Assembly (NCBI GenBank): GCA_963756515.1
Contig: CAVWNV010000003.1
Location: 270,797 to 334,796, forward strand
Source of the DNA: Bog-756 sp963756515
Lineage (GTDB): Bacteria > Actinomycetota > Acidimicrobiia > Acidimicrobiales > RAAP-2
DNA: 64,000 nucleotides
Direction of reading: 5' to 3'
In this document: positions 35,020-42,819 of the stretch, piece after piece
Layout: each line of letters opens with the position of its first letter
How positions within the stretch are numbered: the stretch's first letter is position 1
The notes under the pieces: generated by a model
What the model saw: the letters and a program-made list of their open reading frames with translations, nothing else
Database searches by the model: none
What the model was told of the DNA's origin: nothing
Made by a program: the position numbers and the translations under genes

Positions 35020-36302
35020 CGGCCGGCCTCGACGGCGTCGAACTCGAGATGCAGGTTGGACAGTCCGCGGAGGATCCACGTCGGCTCGTACTCGAAACGT
35101 CGATGGCCCGGGGGTCCGTGGTGCTCCTCGGACAGGCGGATGTTTCGGGTCCGGTCGAGAATGCGCTCGATGCTGATCCGGCCCTCGGCCCGGGCCAGTG
35201 GACCACCCGGACAGGAGTGGGCACCCCGTCCGAAGGCCACGTGGGATTGGGCGTTGCCGCGATCGACGCGGAATTCGGCCGGGCACTCGAAGTGCCGTGG
35301 GTCACGGTTGGCGGCGCCATTGAGCAGCATGACGGGGGTTCCGGCGGTGATGTCGACGCCTCCGATGGAGGTGGTACGTCGGGTCAGACGGAAGTCGGCC
35401 TTCACCGGGCTCTCGACCCTCAGTACTTCTTCGAGGAACATGGGGATGAGATCCCGGTCGGCCCGTAGCTCGTCCTGCAGCTCCGGGTGTTCGGCCAGAT
35501 GCTTCAGCGCCGCGGCCAGTAGGCGCGCCGACGTCTCCTGGCCGGCCGCGAACAGGAACGTCGAGGTCCGCACCACCGAGGACACCTCGGGCGTCGTGCC
35601 ATCGGGATACGTGGCCAGCGCCAGGTCGGTGAGCACGTCCTGGCGGGGCCGGCGTCGCCTGTCCTCGATGTACTCGGTGAACCACTCGTCCAGCCAGTCC
35701 AGCGGATTCTCCCCTGGGCTTCCCTCCTCGCCGGCACCGACCACGCCGGGGGCACTGCTCAGCCCGAACCCCTCACGGAAACGTTGGTGGTCCTCTTCCG
35801 GCACCCCGAGCAGGTCGGCGACCACCAGCATGGCGAAGGGCTGGGTGTAGGCCTGGATGAACTCACATCGACCCTCAGCGAGGAACTCGTCGAGTTGCAC
35901 GTCGGCGAGGCGCCAGACGAACTCCTCGTTGGCCTTCAACCGCTTCGGCGTGATCAACCGCATGAGCAGGGCCCGCTCACGGGTGTGGTCAGGCGGATCC
36001 ATGGTCACCATGTGCTCGTGCATCGGCAATTGGTCGCGGTAGCTGTCGACGATGTCGCTGACGTCATCGCCCTCGAGCGGCACCGGAAAGGTGGCAAACG
36101 GGCCGATCACCGAGTTGCACGATGAGAAGGTGTCGTTGTCCCTGTACACCTCGGTGGTCTCGTCGTAGCCGGTCACCGCCACCACCCCGAGATGAGGAAG
36201 CTCGAGGACCGGGCACTCGGCGCGCAACTCCTCGAAATACGGATAGGGATCCTCGACCAACGATTGGTCGAAGAAGAAGTCGATCGTCCGCCAGTCGCTC
36301 AC
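35016..36302 (-). CDS. cytochrome P450 (paralogue group member 3)
   Basis: 428 residues from GTG 36302, by alignment with the paralogue at 31838. I-helix 'FAAGQETSAR' (A253-S258; Ser replaces the second Thr), ExxR in 'EEVLR', heme loop 'FGRGAHSCPGGPLAR' with axial C364. Insert around 183-198 ('SAPGVVGAGEEGSPGE'). It is translationally coupled to the SDR downstream and divergent from a TetR gene, with the putative operator at 36353 between them. Confidence 0.93.
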   Translation of the reverse strand: MSDWRTIDFFFDQSLVEDPYPYFEELRAECPVLELPHLGVVAVTGYDETTEVYRDNDTFSSCNSVIGPFATFPVPLEGDDVSDIVDSYRDQLPMHEHMVTMDPPDHTRERALLMRLITPKRLKANEEFVWRLADVQLDEFLAEGRCEFIQAYTQPFAMLVVADLLGVPEEDHQRFREGFGLSSAPGVVGAGEEGSPGENPLDWLDEWFTEYIEDRRRRPRQDVLTDLALATYPDGTTPEVSSVVRTSTFLFAAGQETSARLLAAALKHLAEHPELQDELRADRDLIPMFLEEVLRVESPVKADFRLTRRTTSIGGVDITAGTPVMLLNGAANRDPRHFECPAEFRVDRGNAQSHVAFGRGAHSCPGGPLARAEGRISIERILDRTRNIRLSEEHHGPPGHRRFEYEPTWILRGLSNLHLEFDAVEAGR

Positions 36303-36352
36303 GCTGGTCTCGCTTTCGGGGCCGATGCTGCGCGCTTGCACAGCAATTCCTG

Positions 36353-36368
36353 AGCAAGTGCTTAGCAC
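36353..36368. promoter_or_regulatory. candidate TetR operator between P450 and TetR genes
   Basis: The 95-base divergent spacer contains AGCAAGTGCTTAGCAC. GTGCTTAGCAC within it is a perfect 5-base inverted repeat around a single T, and AGCAAGTGCTTA is one base off the A-N-CAAG-NN-CTTG-N-T operator described for KstR2-type TetR regulators of steroid-ring catabolism. The location between a TetR gene and a P450 gene fits an operator for that regulator. The match is by eye. Confidence 0.5.
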
Positions 36369-36397
36369 CGGAGCCACCGGTGTGGCAACGTGTCCAC

Positions 36398-37018
36398 GTG
36401 ACCACGTCCACCTCACCCCGCCGAATCGGTGCCGTGGACTCCAAGACCCGGGTTCGGCTCCTCGACGCGGCCGAGCTGCTGCTGCTCGAGGAGGGCTACG
36501 CCGCCGTGACGTCCCGCCGGGTGGCGGCCCGGGCCGGCCTCAAGCCACAACTCGTCCACTACTACTTCCGGACCATGGACGACCTGTTCCTCGAAATGTT
36601 CCGCCGCCGCGCCGAGGAGAACGTGGCGCGCGCCGAGCAGGCTCTCGCCACCGACGGTTCGCTGCGGGTGCTCTGGCAGCTGAACGCCGACCCCCGCGGG
36701 GCCAGATTCAACATCGAGTTCGTTGCCCTGGCCAACCACCGCAAAGCGATCCGAACCGAGATAGCGCGCTATGCGGAGCGATTCCGGGCCACCCAGCTCG
36801 AGGCCGTGACCAAGGCACTGGCGGCCGTGGGCGTGAGCCACGACGAACTCCCGCCGATCGTGGCCCTACTCATGATGACAGGGCTGACCCAGGTGATGGC
36901 GCTGGAGGACGCCCTCGGAGTGACGACCGGCCACGATGCGACCCGTTCGTTCGTCGAGCAGGGCATCGCCCGGCTCGATCCTTCCTCCGTTGACGTCCAC
37001 CAGAACTCCGGCGACTGA
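36398..37018 (+). CDS. TetR-family transcriptional regulator
   Basis: 206 residues from GTG 36398; the open frame continues upstream through the P450 gene and is not used. Helix-turn-helix at about 37-57 ('VTSRRVAARAGLKPQLVHYY'), preceded by 'TRVRLLDAAELLLLEEGYAA'. C-terminal all-helical effector domain of unknown ligand ('ALMMTGLTQVMALEDALGV'). It is divergent from the P450-SDR pair and probably represses it through the palindrome at 36353-36368. Confidence 0.92.
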   Translation: MTTSTSPRRIGAVDSKTRVRLLDAAELLLLEEGYAAVTSRRVAARAGLKPQLVHYYFRTMDDLFLEMFRRRAEENVARAEQALATDGSLRVLWQLNADPRGARFNIEFVALANHRKAIRTEIARYAERFRATQLEAVTKALAAVGVSHDELPPIVALLMMTGLTQVMALEDALGVTTGHDATRSFVEQGIARLDPSSVDVHQNSGD

Positions 37019-37054
37019 GAGTTCCTGTCGCACCACCTCTGCCGTCGGCGGTCG

Positions 37055-38767
37055 TCACTCGTCGTCTCCCAGATGCCCGGAGATGATCGTCCCCACCGTC
37101 ACCATGGCCGGAATGTGGCCGGTGACGGCCTGGACGAAGAGCTCCTTGTTCAGCGTGTAGAGCCTGGCATCCGATACCGCAGTCACCGTGGCCTGACGCG
37201 GAACATCACGGATCAGCGCTATCTCGCCGAAGCCGTCACCTCGCGCCACCACCTGCACGAGTTGGCCATCACGCTCAATGGCCAACTCTCCCTCCGCCAC
37301 GGCGTAGTAGCAGTCACCGTGTTCACCCTCCCTGATCACGACCGATCCTTCGGTCACCGTGAGGGCCTCGAGGTTCCGGGCCAGACCCTCGAGTGACGGC
37401 GCCGGAAGAGCCGAGAAGATGGAGATGGACCGTAACAGTTGGATCTCCACCTGAGGAACCGTCGCAGACGAATCAATACTTCGGAGTTGGCGCCACAGCC
37501 CGGCGATCAGGAGTACGGCCACGACGGCCGGGGCGATGAGCGCTGCCCTCAGACCGCCGATGGCGATGGCCACACGCACCAAGATGACACCGAGGGCGAG
37601 ACCGGAGTCCATGAGCGCTTCTCGGATGGAGAACAACCCGGCCATGGCGTCCGACGGAGCCGAGCGTTGTAGCAGGGTGCGGTCGGTGATGTCGAACACC
37701 GCGCCGGCCAATCCCACCATACCGATGAGAACGAGGACGGGTGCCACCCTGGGGATCACGCTGATCAGCCCCAGAGCCACCACCGCCGCGGCAATAGCAA
37801 CCGTAAGTCCATTGGCTAGCTTTCTCCGGCCCACCAGGAAGGCCGTTACGAATCCGGCGAGCAGAGCTCCTGCGCCCAGTGCCGCGTTCAGGAACCCGGG
37901 ACCGCCCGGACCCATGTGCAGGTAGTCGAAGGCGAGGACGACGCAGAGGAGATCGAGGGCACCGAGGATCACGAAATAGAAGGTGTGCAACACGAGAAGG
38001 ACCCGTATCTGCGGGTTGCTCATCGTCACCGACAGATTGGACCGTACGCCGGCTCTGATCGTGGCCAGGGCGAGCTTGATGCGGGACGTCCGACCGGTAC
38101 CGGTGCGGTTCCCGTCAACCCCGCTCCCCTCGCCTCCTCCGAGTACATCGGCCGAGACGGCGGCCGCCGGTCCCGACACCCCCGCCACCAGGAGGCCGGA
38201 GACGACGACCATGCCGGCCATCGCCGCCACGGCCAGTCCGGCTCCCCGCCAGGCCAAGAGGGCGCCGACCACGGCCGGGCCGACCAGAGCCGCGGCCCCG
38301 TCGGTCCAGCCAGTCATGACGTTGGCCGCAGTCAGCTCATCGGGCGTACGAACGATGGCCGGAAGCAGGGCGGCCTGTGGCGGCCTGGTCACCGTGATGC
38401 TGAGGGATGTGAACGGTGCTAGGAGAAACACCACGAACGCCGGTGCGCCCAGACCGACGGCAACAGCCACTGCTCCCATGGAGACGGCCTGCAGGCCATA
38501 GCCGACCACGAGGACGCGGCTCGGACGCCGCCGGTCGGAAAGGGCACCCAGAAAGGGCCCGATGGCGACACACGGGATGAGTTGGATGAGCACCATCAGC
38601 ACGCTGGCGCTAGGTCCACCGTGATCGTAAGCCACGACCAACAGGGCTATCCAGATGCCGAACTCGGCCGCCCCGAACAGTGCATAGGCAATACCGACTC
38701 GTCGAAGCACAGGGTTTTCGAACGCCGACCGGAACACCGACAGGACGGTTCGGAACCGCAAGAACAT
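37055..38767 (-). CDS. MFS transporter with C-terminal cyclic-nucleotide-binding domain
   Basis: 570 residues from ATG 38767 (GGGAG 6 bases upstream). Residues about 1-425 are a 12-helix MFS_3/enterobactin-exporter-like transporter ('AYALFGAAEFGIWIALLVVA', 'FLGALSDRRRPSRVLVVGYG', 'DITDRTLLQRSAP'). Residues about 435-560 are a CAP-type cNMP-binding domain with the phosphate-binding-cassette pattern 'GDGFGEIALIRDVPRQATVT' (Glu514 and Arg524, the canonical cNMP contacts, are present). Transport may thus be gated by cAMP or cGMP. The fusion is known in actinobacteria but rarely characterised. Convergent with the TetR gene; not obviously part of the catabolic cluster. Confidence 0.88.
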   Translation of the reverse strand: MFLRFRTVLSVFRSAFENPVLRRVGIAYALFGAAEFGIWIALLVVAYDHGGPSASVLMVLIQLIPCVAIGPFLGALSDRRRPSRVLVVGYGLQAVSMGAVAVAVGLGAPAFVVFLLAPFTSLSITVTRPPQAALLPAIVRTPDELTAANVMTGWTDGAAALVGPAVVGALLAWRGAGLAVAAMAGMVVVSGLLVAGVSGPAAAVSADVLGGGEGSGVDGNRTGTGRTSRIKLALATIRAGVRSNLSVTMSNPQIRVLLVLHTFYFVILGALDLLCVVLAFDYLHMGPGGPGFLNAALGAGALLAGFVTAFLVGRRKLANGLTVAIAAAVVALGLISVIPRVAPVLVLIGMVGLAGAVFDITDRTLLQRSAPSDAMAGLFSIREALMDSGLALGVILVRVAIAIGGLRAALIAPAVVAVLLIAGLWRQLRSIDSSATVPQVEIQLLRSISIFSALPAPSLEGLARNLEALTVTEGSVVIREGEHGDCYYAVAEGELAIERDGQLVQVVARGDGFGEIALIRDVPRQATVTAVSDARLYTLNKELFVQAVTGHIPAMVTVGTIISGHLGDDE

Positions 38768-38964
38768 CAAGAACTCCCGCCTCTTGAGTATCGAGTCGGC
38801 CCGGTGGTTCTCGTCGACGACACACGGTCCGTGCCGGAACAGTACCCCGGCACTCCCCCAGCTCTCCACAACCGATCGGGTGCAGACGACGATGGCGCCC
38901 TCCCTCGAACCATTCTTAGGAACACATCGCTCGGCTCTTATCTTCTGGCACTACGGTTCAGCCC

Positions 38965-39564
38965 ATGGACAAGAACCTTCAGACTCGGCGCACTTCGCTC
39001 AAACGTGCCGGATGGGCAGTGATCTGGCTGGGAGGGGCAGCGGTGCTGGTCACCTCTTGCAGCTCGTCCAGCGCGGTCCCATCGTCAACCTCGACTCCCA
39101 CCGCGGTCGTCCTCTCGCCCACCTACGCCAAGGGCGCCGGGTTCCCGAAGACGCTCAGTGCCGCCAGGAAATCCGCTGTGACCTCTGAAAAGGGTTGCTC
39201 CAGTACGATCGGCGCGGCGTATGCGGACTCCGTCAAGAAGACCGCTCTCATCTCCAGCGTTCTCATCTGCGATTCGCCAACATCGGCATCTGCCGCCCTC
39301 GCCGACATCAAGAACCACTACGGGGTCGATTCCGCCATAGCCGTCCCGGTCGGACTCGGGACGTCCGCCTTCGCCACGGCCAGCGACGTTCCCCAGTACC
39401 TGATGGCGTGGCAGACCGGCAGCAAGGTGGCGATCACGGCGATCGATGTCAATCTCGCCGCTTCCTCCACGACCTCGAGTACCGTCGCTTCAGCCCCACT
39501 GACGACCACGCAGGCGAAGACGTTGGGTCAGGCCGCAGAGGCGCAGAATGCGCTGATGAAATAG
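38965..39564 (+). CDS. putative Tat-exported lipoprotein of unknown function
   Basis: 199 residues. A twin-arginine-like 'TRRTSLKRAG' is followed by a hydrophobic segment and a lipobox 'VTSC' with C32 as the acylated residue, then a Ser/Thr-rich linker typical of actinobacterial lipoproteins. The mature part has two further Cys (in 'SEKGCSST' and 'VLICDSP') that could form a disulfide. No family recognised. Convergent with the methyltransferase gene. The ATG has no obvious Shine-Dalgarno, so translation may be leaderless. Confidence 0.7.
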   Translation: MDKNLQTRRTSLKRAGWAVIWLGGAAVLVTSCSSSSAVPSSTSTPTAVVLSPTYAKGAGFPKTLSAARKSAVTSEKGCSSTIGAAYADSVKKTALISSVLICDSPTSASAALADIKNHYGVDSAIAVPVGLGTSAFATASDVPQYLMAWQTGSKVAITAIDVNLAASSTTSSTVASAPLTTTQAKTLGQAAEAQNALMK

Positions 39565-39659
39565 ATCCCCCGTCGGCGAACCGGCGACAGGCACGCAACC
39601 ATCACCCGTTCCGGTCATCGAGGGCGCCTCTGGCGTTCGGTCCCGCCCACCGGTAAGCC

Positions 39660-40346
39660 CTAATCGACAATCGTGGAAGCGATGAGGAATGGCATGTCTC
39701 CGAGCCTCGACACCGTCGGCCCAACGACGGGCAGGCCCAAGAAACTGGCGGCCAGTGCGATCGAATCTGGAGCCACCCCGACCACCGTTCTCATGGCGAA
39801 ACGTACATAGGCTTCACGTAGGCCGAAAGGGATCCGACTGGTAGAAGCGAACTGGCGAAATTCCTCTTCGTCGGCGGTACCGTCAATCTCGACCATGATG
39901 ATCGGTCCTCCACTCCTAGTCACCCGAACGCATTCGGCGATTCCATCGGCGGGATCTGGCCAGTGCTTCCAAGTGCACGACGAATACAGTGAGTCGAAGG
40001 AGTCGTCGGGGAACGGCAATCCCTCGGCTCGTGCCCGAACCACCGACACCGAATCGTCGGCCCGGCGCCGCCGCGTGAATCGAGCCACTTGTGACTTCGA
40101 CGGATCGAGTCCGACCAGGTTGACGGGAACGCTGCGAGCCGTGGAGAGTGCGATGAGCCCTCCGCCTGACCCCACATCCAGACAACGGCTTCCCTGGATC
40201 CCGCTTCGGACGACCGGTGCCACCACCTCGGCGAGGGCCCGGGCAATCGTCAGTTCGTAGGCGATTGCCTCGGGAGAAGAGAAGGCTCGACGGCAGACGC
40301 CGTTGGCCACTGTCTCCAGCAGCCCGGATCGCCCTCCGGCCGTCAC
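39660..40346 (-). CDS. class I SAM-dependent methyltransferase
   Basis: 228 residues from GTG 40346, overlapping the dienelactone hydrolase stop by 4 bases (GTGA). Motif I 'CLDVGSGGGLIALS' binds SAM; 'LVGLDPSKSQVARFTRR' holds the acidic residue; 'GLPFPDDSFDSLYSS' is motif IV of Methyltransf_11-type enzymes. The C-terminal part ('AYVRFAMRTVVGVAPDS') is unusual. The substrate is unknown; the coupling with the hydrolase suggests one pathway. Confidence 0.85.
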   Translation of the reverse strand: MTAGGRSGLLETVANGVCRRAFSSPEAIAYELTIARALAEVVAPVVRSGIQGSRCLDVGSGGGLIALSTARSVPVNLVGLDPSKSQVARFTRRRRADDSVSVVRARAEGLPFPDDSFDSLYSSCTWKHWPDPADGIAECVRVTRSGGPIIMVEIDGTADEEEFRQFASTSRIPFGLREAYVRFAMRTVVGVAPDSIALAASFLGLPVVGPTVSRLGDMPFLIASTIVD

Positions 40347-41086
40347 CGGCCCAGGACGGATCCGAAGAACTGCTCGGTGGCCTTCCAGTGGCGCTCGGCG
40401 GCGGCGGCATCGTAGCTCGGGAAGTCGGGGACGGCGAAGCCGTGGTGCGCCTGATATGTCTCGATGTTGTGGACGACCCCGGCCTCGGCGAGCGACCTTT
40501 CCAGCTGATTCCGCTGCTCGTCGGGAAAGGACGGATCCTCAATGGCCCCCGCTACGTAGACGGCAGCCTTGATGCCACCCGCCATCCGGTGGGGACTGTC
40601 AGGACTTTCGGCTTCGGCCAGGTTCCCACCGTGGAAGGAGGCGGCGGCCGCGATGCGCTCGCCCAGGTTCGCGGCGACGAAGAGCGAAAGCCGACCACCC
40701 ATGCAATAGCCAGTGGTGCCGACGCCCCCCGTCTCTTTCTCGGGCAGAGATTCGAGGTAGTCGACGAAGGTGTTGGCGTCTCTCACCACCTGGTCTGCCG
40801 TGTAACTCCGCATCATGCCCATGAACTTCTCGAGAGTCTCCTTGTCAGTGAATGCCGTGCGCATGTCGGCGGACTCGTAGGAGCCGTTGCGGTAGTAGAC
40901 GTCGGGCACGACCACCACATAACCCAGATCAGCCAGGCGCCCTCCCATCTGGCGCATGGTGTCGCGCATTCCACCCGCGTCGGGGAACATGATTACGCCA
41001 GGCCAACGGCCCTTTCCATCAGGATGGCTGAGGGAGGCCGGGCAGACCCCGTCTCCAGTCTCGATCTCTACGGCGCGTTGCGTCAC
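40343..41086 (-). CDS. dienelactone hydrolase family protein
   Basis: 247 residues from GTG 41086 with GGGAG 6 bases upstream. Alpha/beta-hydrolase with the Cys nucleophile C128 in 'GTTGYCMGGRLS', the family's 'GVIMFPDAGGMRDTMRQMG' oxyanion region, an Asp near 184 and catalytic His H215 in 'YQAHHGFAVPD'. The C-H-D triad is that of carboxymethylenebutenolidase-like hydrolases. A longer reading from 41176 would give a lipoprotein-like leader ('LMLMLSACTC') but lacks a ribosome-binding site, so I reject it. Followed by a coupled methyltransferase gene. Confidence 0.87.
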   Translation of the reverse strand: MTQRAVEIETGDGVCPASLSHPDGKGRWPGVIMFPDAGGMRDTMRQMGGRLADLGYVVVVPDVYYRNGSYESADMRTAFTDKETLEKFMGMMRSYTADQVVRDANTFVDYLESLPEKETGGVGTTGYCMGGRLSLFVAANLGERIAAAASFHGGNLAEAESPDSPHRMAGGIKAAVYVAGAIEDPSFPDEQRNQLERSLAEAGVVHNIETYQAHHGFAVPDFPSYDAAAAERHWKATEQFFGSVLGR

Positions 41087-41376
41087 GATGGCTCCCTTCC
41101 CATACACGGTTCGGACCCTACAGGTGCAGGCACTCAGCATCAGCATCAGCGGGATACGGATGGCGGTAGCCAACAATCACATCCGCCGCAAAGGTATCGG
41201 CTCATCTTTCATGGGGGAGCGAGTCCTGGTAAAGCAGTGGGTCACGATGGCGTCAGGCTAGGCGCCACGATCCAGTTCAGCCCTGCGCCGAGGTGCCGGT
41301 CGGCCACGGGCGAGCGTCAATCGTCCAGCGCTCGGGGAGAACTTTCGATCAACGTGGTCATCGGTAGTCTTGGGCC

Positions 41377-41865
41377 ATGGCCGATCAAACCCGTGAGCCA
41401 CTTTGGACCCGACTCTCGCCCATGGATCCGGCCCAACATGTCATGCGAACGAGCAGTCCGCCGGAAGGGTGGTATGCCGATCCGTGGAACGTGAACCCGC
41501 TACGTTGGTGGGACGGTCACCGATGGACGGGCCACACATCTCCGGTCTCGGATGCAGGATCCGAAGGTGCGTCCAGTGGTCGCGAATCGTCGTCAGAGGG
41601 CGATACATCAGCCGACGAGTTGGACCCAGACCATCAAGCACCGGGAGCGGCGGCAGGTTGGTATCCGGACCCTGTGCAGACTGATGCAGTCCGCTGGTGG
41701 AACGGATACGAATGGTCGCAACATGCCTCCGTCGGATGGCGTCGTGCTGACAGGAACGGGATACCGGATGAATGCTTGGTTCCTCACGGTCTTCTTTGCC
41801 GGCGGGGCGATCGGTTGCCTCGTCCTTGTGCCGTTGGCCGTGGGCAGCCTGCACAAGCGCGCTGA
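41377..41865 (+). CDS. tandem DUF2510 protein, probably the 5' part of a frameshifted gene
   Basis: 162 codons as read. Two DUF2510 motifs: 'GWYADP...LRWWDGHRWT' at 31-51 and 'GWYPDP...VRWWNGYEW' at 94-113. After about residue 118 the frame gives a Cys/Arg-rich tail unlike any protein, while the +1 phase from about 41740 onward gives a normal membrane protein (next entry). DUF2510 normally sits on the cytoplasmic side of a membrane protein, so the two were probably one gene. Either a real frameshift or a sequencing error near 41735-41765. Confidence 0.55.
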   Translation: MADQTREPLWTRLSPMDPAQHVMRTSSPPEGWYADPWNVNPLRWWDGHRWTGHTSPVSDAGSEGASSGRESSSEGDTSADELDPDHQAPGAAAGWYPDPVQTDAVRWWNGYEWSQHASVGWRRADRNGIPDECLVPHGLLCRRGDRLPRPCAVGRGQPAQAR

Positions 41866-42313
41866 CTCGAAAAGCAACTCCATCGGGTTGATTGTCCTAT
41901 GCATACTCGGCGTGATCACCTGTGTATTCCTTGCATGGGTCTCCTCTCGCAAGGTGGGGAGGAAGACCTCGTTCGATTCGACGGGGATCCGGGGTCTGGC
42001 GATTGCTGAACGACCCCGGAATCGCTTCGAAAAGTCGTTCCCGAAGGTGAAAAGGCTGACGGGTGTCACCCGGTGGGAGGACGTGGACCATGTGGAACGG
42101 GTCTATAACCCCGGGGCAGACGGTGGTGGCACCTATGGAATAAACGTGCACCTCAAGGATGGCCGAAAAGGAAGCGCTTACGTCTGGTCCGCACGCAAAT
42201 CGACCATGTCCGATGTCGTAAGCCGGCTAGAAGAGGTGAGGCAAGGTGCCGGTCGTCGAGGCATCGGGACCTCTGACTCGGCCGACCGTGGTGGCGAACA
42301 GGGAAGCCCGTGA
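41768..42313 (+). CDS. two-helix membrane protein; probable 3' part of the DUF2510 gene
   Basis: 181 residues from ATG 41768, the first Met in this frame near the change point; if fused in frame with the upstream part it would need no start of its own. Two transmembrane segments ('FLTVFFAGGAIGCLVLVPLA' and 'IGLIVLCILGVITCVFLAW') are followed by a cytoplasmic domain with 'RWEDVDHVERVYNPGADGGG' and 'YGINVHLKDGRKGSAYVWSA', a PH-like beta pattern. Function unknown. It overlaps the DUF2510 reading by 98 bases, which independent genes would rarely do. Confidence 0.6.
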   Translation: MNAWFLTVFFAGGAIGCLVLVPLAVGSLHKRADSKSNSIGLIVLCILGVITCVFLAWVSSRKVGRKTSFDSTGIRGLAIAERPRNRFEKSFPKVKRLTGVTRWEDVDHVERVYNPGADGGGTYGINVHLKDGRKGSAYVWSARKSTMSDVVSRLEEVRQGAGRRGIGTSDSADRGGEQGSP

Positions 42314-42819
42314 CGACCTCTGTATGCGGGCCTGGTTGAAGGACGTTTCACCGTCTACGGACCGTCTGGCGGGCCACGCCATTGCGCTACGCCTCGTCGG
42401 ACACGATCGCGCTCTCGACGAAATTCTTCCCCGCTCTCAACCGCCCACGTCCCAGCTCAACCAGCATCTGCGGCCTCCTTGGCATCTGTCGATGTGACTC
42501 TCAACAGCAACGAAGGGGGCGGGGTCAGGCCTGAGGTGTCGAACGGGTACCTAAAGACGTTCGCGTAATACCGCGCTGACTCTTTTCCACAGGCGTCCAG
42601 GCTCTTACTGGGTTCCAGATGATCTCGGGCCGCAGGGTCTTTGGCGAAGTTCTTTAAGCCGCGTCCGGAACGTGTCGACCAGAGCCGAGCCGGCGGTTCA
42701 GCCGGGCATCCGGAACCGCCGCCAGATGCATCGTTGTGGCACCAGTGGGGCAGGGAGAGCTACCCGAAGCCGCTACCGAGGGTCGACTAGGAGCGGGCCG
42801 GAAAAAGGACCGGATCGGG
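42314..42819. other. intergenic region containing a MITE-like element
   Basis: No convincing gene between the DUF2510 membrane protein and the secreted repeat protein. Its only recognisable content is the 101-base terminal-inverted-repeat element at 42554-42654, listed separately. Confidence 0.5.
42554..42654. mobile_element. 101-bp MITE-like element related to the IS630 element at 61146
   Basis: The left end (AAGACGTTCGCGTAATACCG at 42554) matches the right terminal inverted repeat of the IS630-type element in this window at 24 of 27 positions. The right end, read inward on the minus strand, is AAGAACTTCGCCAAAGACCC, a degenerate copy of the same repeat. TA dinucleotides flank both sides (42552-42553 and 42655-42656), the expected IS630/Tc1 target duplication. 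There is no coding capacity inside. It is either a miniature derivative mobilised by the IS630 transposase or a deletion remnant. Confidence 0.72.

Noticed and set aside
41087..41176. Lipoprotein-like leader (LMLMLSACTC) upstream of the dienelactone hydrolase
   Set aside because: The GTG at 41086 has a well-placed Shine-Dalgarno and matches the family start; the leader lacks one and no lipoprotein form is expected for this enzyme.
42246..42497. 83-codon plus-strand frame after the DUF2510 membrane protein
   Set aside because: Overlaps the real gene end, no ribosome-binding site, low-complexity composition.
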